Assembly: GCA_000293845.2 (NCBI GenBank)
Contig: ALYF01000002.1
Span: 124,001-188,000, forward strand
Reading direction: 5' to 3'
Length of the DNA: 64,000 nt
DNA from: an alpha proteobacterium IMCC14465
Lineage (GTDB): Bacteria; Pseudomonadota; Alphaproteobacteria; RS24
A program made the translations under genes and the position numbers. Shown here in pieces: positions 57,770 through 64,000 of this stretch; position 1 is the stretch's first letter; each line of letters starts with the position of its first letter. The notes beneath the pieces were generated by a model. It searched no databases and was not told the DNA's origin. It worked only from the letters and a program-made list of their open reading frames with translations.

Positions 57770-58629
57770 TGCCGGAAACGGACGACCCGCATCCATCTCT
57801 CCCTCCCCTGCGCGATGTTATTCGTGACCATGATTTGCACGCCAGTAAAACACTGGGACAGAACTTTATTCTGGATTTAAACCTAACACGGCGGATTGCG
57901 CGTACAGCAGGCCATTCAGGTTCAACGCCCTTAAATAAAATCGTGGAAATTGGACCAGGCCCCGGCGGGCTGACCCGTGGTTTGCTGATGGAGGGCGCAC
58001 AGCATGTAACCGTCATCGAAACTGATGACAGGTTTCAACCGGCGCTTTGTGATATCGCCACGGCTTATCCCGGAAGAGTTTCTATTATGATGGGCGACGC
58101 CCTCAAAATAAATCCGGACGACTTAACAGACGGAACTTATAAGATTGTCGCCAATTTGCCTTACAATGTTGCGACACCATTACTTATCAAATGGTTATCT
58201 CAATCCCCCATCAGATGGGACAGCCTCACACTCATGTTTCAAAAAGAAGTTGCACAACGCATTTGCGCACAAGCAGGTGAAGATGCTTATGGGAGGCTTT
58301 CTGTTTTAAGTAATTGGCTGGCAGAAACGCATATTGAATTTGATGTGCCGGCGGATGTGTTTGTCCCGCCGCCAAAAGTCACCTCTGCGATTGTCAGTCT
58401 TGTCCCAAGAGAACGCCCCCTAGCGGATGCCGATTTAGCTGTACTTGAAAAAGTTACTGCGGCGGCGTTTGGTCAACGCCGGAAAATGCTTCGTGCGAGC
58501 CTCAAACAAATCACAAAAGATGCAGAAAACGTCCTCATATCCTGTGATATTGACCCAACACGGCGCGCTGAAACATTAACCATTGAAGAATTTTGCGCGC
58601 TTTCCCGAGCCTTAAAAGACTATTTGTAA
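57769..58629 (+). CDS. rsmA: 16S rRNA (adenine1518/1519-N6) dimethyltransferase
   Basis: RsmA (KsgA) dimethylates two adenosines in helix 45 of 16S rRNA, a late 30S assembly step. The 286-residue methyltransferase has KTLGQNFILDLNLTRRIA near residue 25, the AdoMet-binding VEIGPGPGGLTRGLL near 62 and the catalytic NLPYNVATPLL near 128. The start is GTG 57769, sharing one base with the surA stop. It ends four bases before convergent gmk. Confidence 0.96.
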   Translation: MPETDDPHPSLPPLRDVIRDHDLHASKTLGQNFILDLNLTRRIARTAGHSGSTPLNKIVEIGPGPGGLTRGLLMEGAQHVTVIETDDRFQPALCDIATAYPGRVSIMMGDALKINPDDLTDGTYKIVANLPYNVATPLLIKWLSQSPIRWDSLTLMFQKEVAQRICAQAGEDAYGRLSVLSNWLAETHIEFDVPADVFVPPPKVTSAIVSLVPRERPLADADLAVLEKVTAAAFGQRRKMLRASLKQITKDAENVLISCDIDPTRRAETLTIEEFCALSRALKDYL

Positions 58630-58632
58630 AAT

Positions 58633-59301
58633 CTACAAAGAAGCTCTGAGTTGTTTAACAAAGTCGGACAAAGCTGTCTGACGGACGCGTTTCAACCTCT
58701 CGGCCTGCAAAATAGCTGTTATTTTACGGTGACTTACAGCAGTATCTTCATTCAAAATAATATACTCATATTCGGCATAATGGCTAATCTCATCCGAAGC
58801 TTGCGCCATTCTTTTAGCTACAGTTTCAGGCGAGTCTTGCGCTCTTTTTGTTAATCTTAGTTCAAGCTCAGCAGCTGACGGTGGCAGGATAAATATACGA
58901 ACCACATCATCCGCCGCCGTTCCTTGAAGCTGTTGCGTTCCTTGCCAGTCAATATCAAATAGAACATCTTTCCCCGCAACCAGCGCCTCTTCGACCGGGG
59001 CGCGAGGCGTGCCGTAATAATTATCAAATACTTTGGCATGCTCCAGTAATTCATTTTTATTGACCATGAGGCCAAATGTTTCCTTATCGACAAAGTAATA
59101 ATCTTCGCCATGCGTTTCCCCCGCACGCGGCGGTCGTGTCGTGGCGGAAACAGACATGATGATATCATCATCTTCTTCCAACAACATACGGCTTAGTGTT
59201 GTCTTACCCGCACCTGATGGAGATGACAGCACCAACATCAATCCGCGCCGTGAAAAATCATCAGTCATTTTCTGTTTAGTAGAATCACTCATCGAATTCA
59301 T
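58633..59301 (-). CDS. gmk: Guanylate kinase
   Basis: Gmk phosphorylates GMP to GDP. The 222-residue protein has the P-loop SSPSGAGKTT (26-35), the GMP-binding SVSATTRPPRAGETHGEDYYF near residue 52 and the STDWQG-like IDWQGTQQL near 118. The N terminus has three candidate ATGs (59301, 59292, 59268). It is the last gene of the fabD-to-gmk minus-strand run, seven bases after mltG. Confidence 0.95.
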   Translation of the reverse strand: MNSMSDSTKQKMTDDFSRRGLMLVLSSPSGAGKTTLSRMLLEEDDDIIMSVSATTRPPRAGETHGEDYYFVDKETFGLMVNKNELLEHAKVFDNYYGTPRAPVEEALVAGKDVLFDIDWQGTQQLQGTAADDVVRIFILPPSAAELELRLTKRAQDSPETVAKRMAQASDEISHYAEYEYIILNEDTAVSHRKITAILQAERLKRVRQTALSDFVKQLRASL

Positions 59302-59307
59302 TATAGC

Positions 59308-60336
59308 TTATTGTCCGCGTCTTATACGCCGCCAGTTTTCAACATTTTTATTATGCGCCGCCAATGTTTTGGCAAAAACATGCCCACCTGATCCATCAGC
59401 AACGAAATAAAGATAATCTGATACTTCCGGATTAAGCGTTGCCGCCAATGCGAGCCTCCCCGGATTAGCAATTGGCGTAGGCGGCAGACCTCGTATCACA
59501 TACGTATTATAGGCCGTAGGTTTTTTGATTTCGCTTTTGCGTATTGGACGACCAAGAACCTGTCCTTTTTTAAGACCATAGATAATGGTTGGGTCAGACT
59601 GAAGACGCATATTTCTATTTAGGCGGTTGATAAAAACTGAGGCCACTAAAGGTCTTTCCGCCGCAACACCCGTTTCCTTTTCAACAATAGATGCCAAAAT
59701 AAGCGCTTCTTCTTTGCTGTTAAGCGGTAAATTAGCGGCTCTACTTCCCCATAGCTGGTCAAGGGTTTGCTGCATGGCTTTTTCCATCTGCAAAATCAAA
59801 GCATCTCGACTGGTGCCTCTCGGAAAATTGTATGTCTCAGGCAGCAGCGCGCCTTCCTGCGGGGTGCGTGTGATATCACCATCCAGCAATGGAGACGCCG
59901 CAAGCAATTCAAAAACCTGCACATTACTCAGCCCCTCAGGAATAGTGACTGTGTAAAGCACCGCCTGACCTTTGATTAAAGTCTGCATAACATTGTACAT
60001 GGAGCTTTGCTTCGCGATGCTGAACTCCCCCGCCATAAGACGACCCGCATTACCAAACACCATAACGCCTAAGCGAAAAATATATTGATTGGAAATGAAG
60101 TTCTGCGTTTCCAGCCGACGCGCAATCAAAGGCAAAGGCGAACCGGTTTCAATGGAAAATATAGCGTCTTGTTCAGACGTCTGTTCTTTATGCGGCAGAA
60201 AGAAAAGCGCTCCCAGCGAAACACTCACAATAAAAGCACTTATAAATGCTATCGCCAAAAGGGTTTTAAAGCGTCTGAAGAGGTGAACCGACTTGTATTC
60301 CGTCGCAGACGGCTCATTGTCGGTATCGACCTTCAT
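59308..60336 (-). CDS. mltG: Endolytic murein transglycosylase MltG
   Basis: MltG cuts nascent glycan strands and sets their length. The 342-residue protein has one N-terminal membrane segment (about 27-49) and a YceG/MltG domain, with the catalytic glutamate in LASIVEKETGV near residue 214 and the NRLNRNMRLQSDPTIIYG block near 235. It starts in a TAATG junction with fabF and is followed by gmk. A yicC-type gene is usually between mltG and gmk in this class and is absent. Confidence 0.95.
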   Translation of the reverse strand: MKVDTDNEPSATEYKSVHLFRRFKTLLAIAFISAFIVSVSLGALFFLPHKEQTSEQDAIFSIETGSPLPLIARRLETQNFISNQYIFRLGVMVFGNAGRLMAGEFSIAKQSSMYNVMQTLIKGQAVLYTVTIPEGLSNVQVFELLAASPLLDGDITRTPQEGALLPETYNFPRGTSRDALILQMEKAMQQTLDQLWGSRAANLPLNSKEEALILASIVEKETGVAAERPLVASVFINRLNRNMRLQSDPTIIYGLKKGQVLGRPIRKSEIKKPTAYNTYVIRGLPPTPIANPGRLALAATLNPEVSDYLYFVADGSGGHVFAKTLAAHNKNVENWRRIRRGQ

Positions 60337-61580
60337 TAGGTGCAGCTTTTAAAAACGAGTGAAGCGTTTGTGCCACCGAAACCAAATGAATTGGAAAGCA
60401 CAGCCTCAATATTTTTCTCTTTTGGCTGGTTAGGCACAAGGTCAATTTTTGTTTCTACAGACGGATTATCAAGATTAATCGTCGGCGGTGCAATATTATC
60501 CTGCATCGCTAAAATAGAGAATATAGCTTCAACTGAACCTGCCGCACCCAGCAAATGACCAACTGATGATTTGGTCGAGGACATGGTTAACTTGTCCGAA
60601 GAGCCGCCAAAAAGCTTTTCAATCGCGCGCAATTCAATCTCGTCACCCAAAGGCGTAGAGGTACCATGCGCGTTCACATAATCAATATCTTCAGCATTCA
60701 AACCGGACATTTTCAGCGCGGCCTGCATAGATCTGAAACCACCATCGCCATCTTCAGCAGGGGATGTAATATGATAGGCGTCACCAGACATGCCATAACC
60801 AACGACTTCAGCGTAAATCTTGGCGCCGCGTTTTTTAGCATGCTCATATTCTTCCAGCACAACAACCCCAGCACCCTCACCCATCACAAAACCATCACGG
60901 TCTTTGTCATAGGGACGCGAAGCTAATTCCGGCGTATCGTTAAAATTCGTTGATAAGGCACGGCAAGCAGCAAAGCCCGCAATACCCAGACGACAGATAG
61001 ATGCCTCAGCACCCCCCGCCACCATGACATCAGCCTGGTCTAATTTAATAAGCTGAAACGCATCACCAATCGCATGCGCGCCGGTAGAACAGGCGGTAGA
61101 GACCGTACTATTGGGGCCTTTTAGATTATTTCTGATTGAGACCTGACCACTTGCCAGATTAGAAATAGAACCCGGAATAAAGAAAGGGCTCACACGTCTT
61201 GGCCCTTTTTCATTTAAGAGAAGGGCTGTTTCTTCAATGCTGGCTAAGCCGCCAATGCCTGACCCGATATAAACGCCGCTTCTATATTGCTGTTCATCTG
61301 TCTCGGCAACAAAGCCAGAGTCCTGAAGCGCCATCGCAGCAGCTGCAATACCATAGATTATAAATGTATCGCTTCTTTTTTGGTCTTTAGGTTCAATAAA
61401 GTCATCTGCATTGAAATTATCCGGCACATAGCAAGCGATTTGACAAGGCAAATCAGACACTTCAAAAGCATCAATGCGACGCGCCCCAGATTGACCGCGC
61501 AGAATATTTTGCCAACTTTCGTCGGAGGAAGCGCCGAGAGGATTAACAGTCCCAAGGCCTGTAATAACAACTCTTCTCAC
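60336..61580 (-). CDS. fabF: 3-oxoacyl-ACP synthase II
   Basis: FabF condenses malonyl-ACP with acyl-ACP in fatty-acid elongation, with a role in unsaturated chains and temperature adaptation. The catalytic cysteine is Cys164 in STACSTGA; the two histidines lie in NAHGTSTPLGDE and SVGHLLGAAG. GTG 61580 was chosen because TGGAG is six bases upstream and it gives the usual start VRRVVITGLG; ATG 61592 is four codons earlier. It is downstream of acpP and overlaps mltG. Confidence 0.96.
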   Translation of the reverse strand: MRRVVITGLGTVNPLGASSDESWQNILRGQSGARRIDAFEVSDLPCQIACYVPDNFNADDFIEPKDQKRSDTFIIYGIAAAAMALQDSGFVAETDEQQYRSGVYIGSGIGGLASIEETALLLNEKGPRRVSPFFIPGSISNLASGQVSIRNNLKGPNSTVSTACSTGAHAIGDAFQLIKLDQADVMVAGGAEASICRLGIAGFAACRALSTNFNDTPELASRPYDKDRDGFVMGEGAGVVVLEEYEHAKKRGAKIYAEVVGYGMSGDAYHITSPAEDGDGGFRSMQAALKMSGLNAEDIDYVNAHGTSTPLGDEIELRAIEKLFGGSSDKLTMSSTKSSVGHLLGAAGSVEAIFSILAMQDNIAPPTINLDNPSVETKIDLVPNQPKEKNIEAVLSNSFGFGGTNASLVFKSCT

Positions 61581-61586
61581 AATAAA

Positions 61587-61603
61587 CTCCATTCTCGTTG
61601 GAG
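61587..61603 (-). promoter_or_regulatory. Hairpin over the fabF ribosome-binding site
   Basis: On the minus strand CTCCA (61603-61599) and TGGAG (61591-61587) pair exactly around a seven-base loop, so the fabF Shine-Dalgarno could be hidden. The stem is short and the effect is speculative. Confidence 0.3.
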
Positions 61604-61645
61604 ACAGGAGGCAAAATCGTTATGAATTTTAGATCAGGAGGTGAC

Positions 61646-61879
61646 CTAAGAGGCCTCTGAGATAAATTTAACGGCATCTGCCACTGTCAGGATTGTTTCA
61701 GCTGCATCATCAGGAATTTCAATACCAAATTCTTCTTCAAATGCCATGACGAGCTCAACTGTATCCAGACTATCAGCACCCAAATCGTCGATAAAGCTCG
61801 CGTTTTCTAAAACTTTACTCGCATCTACACCTAGATGCTCAACAACTATTTTTTTAACTTGCTCGGCAACATCGCTCAT
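61646..61879 (-). CDS. acpP: Acyl carrier protein
   Basis: The 77-residue acidic four-helix carrier holds growing acyl chains on phosphopantetheine. The attachment serine is Ser37 in [19 protein letters not shown] lies nine bases before the ATG. It stands 222 bases after fabG and probably has its own promoter there; a TTTACA-N17-TTTATT or nearby pair is possible but weak. It forms the centre of fabD-fabG-acpP-fabF. Confidence 0.98.
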   Translation of the reverse strand: MSDVAEQVKKIVVEHLGVDASKVLENASFIDDLGADSLDTVELVMAFEEEFGIEIPDDAAETILTVADAVKFISEAS

Positions 61880-62070
61880 TTCAAAATTCCTTAAAATTTC
61901 TGGTTGAATTTCTATTTAATAAACAGGATTCACTCATTTGTGTAAAACTTAAAAGTAGAATGAATCACCCTTCAAAAATTAATTCGGCTAGATAACACCC
62001 TTTTCATGGTGTGTAAAGTAACGCTTGAGAAGTGACTTTAAGGATAGGAACCCCAAATCTTCACCCTATG

Positions 62071-62108
62071 ACAGCCTTTTGGCTATATCACAGCCTTTTG
62101 GCTAGATC
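62071..62108 (-). repeat. 19-base tandem duplication across the fabG stop
   Basis: ACAGCCTTTTGGCTATATC and ACAGCCTTTTGGCTAGATC follow each other, differing at one base. Each contains the small palindrome AGCC-TTTT-GGCT. On the minus strand the first copy includes the fabG stop codon. Confidence 0.93.
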
Positions 62109-62839
62109 ATCGCCATGCCGCCATTCACATGTAGCGTTTGACCGGTAACATATTCTGCCTCATCGGACGCCAGATAAAGAACTGCTGCAGCTATGTCGTT
62201 ACCACTTCCAAGCCTGCCTGCCGGAATTGATGCGGTCAGCGCTTCTTTTTGTTCATCCGGCAAAATATCTGTCATGGGCGTTGCAATAAAACCGGGCGCC
62301 ACACAATTAACCGTTATGCCGCGCGACGCCACTTCCTGTGCAAGCGCTTTACTCATGCCAACCATACCGGCTTTCGCCGCGGCATAATTCGCCTGACCCG
62401 GATTACCCGTAGTGCCAACAACTGACGTAATACCGATAATCCGACCATGACGCTGTTTCATCATACCGCGCAGACAAGCCTTAGAGAGCAAAAAACCTGC
62501 TTTCAAATTAACATCCAGCACATCTGTCCAGTCTTCTTCCTTCATGCGCAATGCCAAATTATCGCGCGTAATGCCCGCATTATTGACAAGGATATCAATG
62601 CCGCCAAGCGCTTCTTCTGCGCCCTTAATCAGGCTTTCAATGCCTTGCGATGTTGACAGGTCAGCGACCAGAGGCATCGCCCCATCGCCAAGCTTATCTG
62701 CCAAATCTTTCAGCACGGCCTCACGTGTTCCCGCAAGACCGACTTTGGCACCAGCGTCATGTAGCCGTGCCGCAATATCTTGACCAATCCCGCCTGAAGC
62801 TCCGGTAATCAGGGCTGTTTTTCCGCTTAAATCAAACAT
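62102..62839 (-). CDS. fabG: 3-oxoacyl-ACP reductase
   Basis: FabG performs the NADPH-dependent ketoreduction of the elongation cycle. The 245-residue SDR has the nucleotide-binding TGASGGIG (12-19), NNAG near 87, and the catalytic Ser139, Tyr152 and Lys156 (SVVGTTGNPGQANYAAAK). It is 37 bases after fabD and followed by the 222-base gap before acpP. Its stop codon lies in a 19-base tandem repeat (62071-62108). Confidence 0.97.
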   Translation of the reverse strand: MFDLSGKTALITGASGGIGQDIAARLHDAGAKVGLAGTREAVLKDLADKLGDGAMPLVADLSTSQGIESLIKGAEEALGGIDILVNNAGITRDNLALRMKEEDWTDVLDVNLKAGFLLSKACLRGMMKQRHGRIIGITSVVGTTGNPGQANYAAAKAGMVGMSKALAQEVASRGITVNCVAPGFIATPMTDILPDEQKEALTASIPAGRLGSGNDIAAAVLYLASDEAEYVTGQTLHVNGGMAMI

Positions 62840-62875
62840 TATATATTCTCCGTCTTAAAGACTTTGCGTAAAGCT

Positions 62876-63820
62876 CTAATTTAGGCTCGCTATAAATGTG
62901 TCGACATCCTCAACCTCATTAATCGCTGAGGCGGCGAGTTCCCGGTTAATGCGTCGTGCCAAACCCGTCAAAACTTTGCCACTGCCGACTTCAACCAGTT
63001 CTGTCACATTATTTTTGCACAACCATTCAATGGATTCCCGCCATCTGACACTGCCCGTCACCTGCTCAACCAGTTGTGTACGAATATCTTCTGGATTGGT
63101 GCAAGATGACGCCGTTACATTGGTAATGATGGGCACAACTGGCGCAGAAATTGTGACATCTGCCAAGGCTTCACGCATGGCATCCGCCGCAGGGGACATA
63201 AGTGAGCAATGGAAAGGTGCGCTCACAGGAAGTTCGACAGCTCTTTTTGCGCCAGCCTCTTTCGCCAAATCAATCGCCCGCGCTACAGCCGCCGCAGAGC
63301 CAGAAATTACCACCTGCCCCGGCGCATTATCATTCGCAGCGCTACAGACTTCGTCATCTGTGCTGGCTTTAGCCGCAATCTCGACAACCGTATCAAAATC
63401 CGGCCCCAACAGAGCCGCCATCGCACCAACGCCTACGGGAACGGCCTGTTGCATGGCCTTGCCCCGAATACGCAACAATTTTGCCGTATCCGCCAGCGTT
63501 AATGCGCCTGCCGCCGCCAAAGCAGAATATTCACCAAGGCTATGTCCGGCAACAAAATCAGCATGGTCCGCAAGACTAAACCCTTGCTTTTCCAATACGC
63601 GAAACGTCGCCATCGACACCGCCATCAATGCAGGCTGGGCGTTCTCAGTAAGTGTTAATTCTTCATCAGGCCCGTTCCAGATAATCGCAGACAGCTTTTC
63701 GCCTAGCGCCTCATCAACAGCCTCAAAAACTTCTCTGGCTTCAGGGTATTGCGTAGCGAGGCCACGCCCCATCCCGACTGATTGACTCCCTTGACCGGGA
63801 AAAATAATAGCTCGGCTCAT
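62876..63820 (-). CDS. fabD: Malonyl-CoA:ACP transacylase
   Basis: FabD loads malonyl groups on ACP. The 314-residue protein has FPGQGSQSVGMG at the N terminus and the nucleophile Ser94 in GHSLGEYSALAAAGA, with the catalytic histidine in SAPFHCSLM near residue 200. ATG 63820 was chosen because GAGGAGG precedes it at good spacing; the ATG-less upstream extension to 63844 adds eight unrelated residues. It is the first gene of the fab operon. Confidence 0.96.
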   Translation of the reverse strand: MSRAIIFPGQGSQSVGMGRGLATQYPEAREVFEAVDEALGEKLSAIIWNGPDEELTLTENAQPALMAVSMATFRVLEKQGFSLADHADFVAGHSLGEYSALAAAGALTLADTAKLLRIRGKAMQQAVPVGVGAMAALLGPDFDTVVEIAAKASTDDEVCSAANDNAPGQVVISGSAAAVARAIDLAKEAGAKRAVELPVSAPFHCSLMSPAADAMREALADVTISAPVVPIITNVTASSCTNPEDIRTQLVEQVTGSVRWRESIEWLCKNNVTELVEVGSGKVLTGLARRINRELAASAINEVEDVDTFIASLN

Positions 63821-63892
63821 AATCCCTCCTCGTTTTAAGCACATTACTTACATATCGTTGCCAAGATTGCCAAGTATTATAAATGAGCAAAT

Positions 63893-63915
63893 AAAAAACC
63901 CTTGATAGATAGGGT
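63893..63915 (-). terminator. Possible minus-strand terminator upstream of fabD
   Basis: On the minus strand ACCCT and AGGGT form a five-base stem around an eight-base loop and are followed by six Ts (63898-63893). It would end a transcript coming from beyond the window's right edge. The remaining bases to 64000 show no gene; a direct repeat CTTGGCAA (63875-63859) could include a -35 for fabD. Confidence 0.4.
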
Positions 63916-64000
63916 GTTAACGTGTATCACCTGCTTGAATTTGCTCGGCTGAAGGCTGAACGGAATATCACGATAGTGTTTATTAATATATTTGATTACT

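Noticed and set aside
62898-63785. 295-residue plus-strand open frame opposite fabD
   Set aside because: Long because of codon bias in fabD; Ser/Ala-rich without domain.
1-64000. tRNA, rRNA, insertion sequence or prophage
   Set aside because: No tRNA-like T-loop sequences in intergenic regions, no transposase, integrase or terminal inverted repeats, and gene order is conserved core throughout.

Overview
The window is a contiguous stretch of chromosome from an alphaproteobacterium with balanced to slightly AT-rich base composition (judged by eye, not computed). The evidence is gene order. An iscR-iscS-sufBCDS-sufT-sufA operon, an NDUFA12/mlaD/DUF2155/aat block, a DUF2066-AI2E-hdaA-ppk-ppx block facing purMN, and pepA-holC-ndk facing lptFG-lptD-surA-rsmA are all typical of that class. 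Domain features agree, including RNase E with an acidic insert in its S1 domain. The lineage could be a marine group such as SAR116, but nothing here proves it. Almost everything is core housekeeping. I see no phage, insertion sequence, CRISPR array, rRNA or tRNA.

Layout. 1-2.7 kb: end of mutA plus mutB (methylmalonyl-CoA mutase). 2.7-10.8 kb (minus): tesB, then the Suf iron-sulfur operon headed by iscR, with a good IscR-type operator over its promoter. 10.9-18.9 kb: alpha/beta hydrolase, anmK, tyrS, a very large AsmA-like envelope protein, a Bcp peroxiredoxin and a DUF455 ferritin-like protein. 19-28.9 kb: cell-wall and RNA genes: M23 peptidase plus bactofilin, prfB with its programmed +1 frameshift, PBP1A, an AmiC-type amidase and RNase E. 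28.9-33.3 kb: an aminotransferase broken by a single-base frameshift, a BepA-like protease, a DsbA-like protein and thiSG. 33.5-37.7 kb: aroQ-accB-accC-aat, then DUF2155-mlaD-NDUFA12. 37.8-49.4 kb: aspS, rnd, ppx-ppk-hdaA-AI2E-DUF2066 and purMN. 49.4-58.6 kb: ndk, holC, pepA, then the LPS-export and outer-membrane genes lptF, lptG, lptD, surA and rsmA. 58.6-63.8 kb (minus): fabD-fabG-acpP-fabF-mltG-gmk.

How the genes work together. The window holds nearly all of Suf cluster assembly, the initiation and elongation core of fatty-acid synthesis (fabD, fabG, acpP, fabF, accB, accC), LPS transport, peptidoglycan synthesis and remodelling, and polyphosphate turnover. Two usually conserved neighbours are absent from their normal slots: pdxA between surA and rsmA, and yicC between mltG and gmk.

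Most unusual signals. (1) A 485-base region between amiC and rne contains four tandem 12-base repeats that also form a 25-codon ORF for a cationic (AVKx)4 peptide. (2) The same 12-base period recurs as in-frame tandem repeats in amiC (twice), rne, the DUF2155 gene and purN, with a 15-base duplication in lptG and a 19-base one at the fabG stop. (3) The aspS leader has a 7-base exact complement to its own Shine-Dalgarno. (4) The aminotransferase gene is broken at CCT-TGA and needs a +1 shift. None of these amounts to a demonstrated new system.
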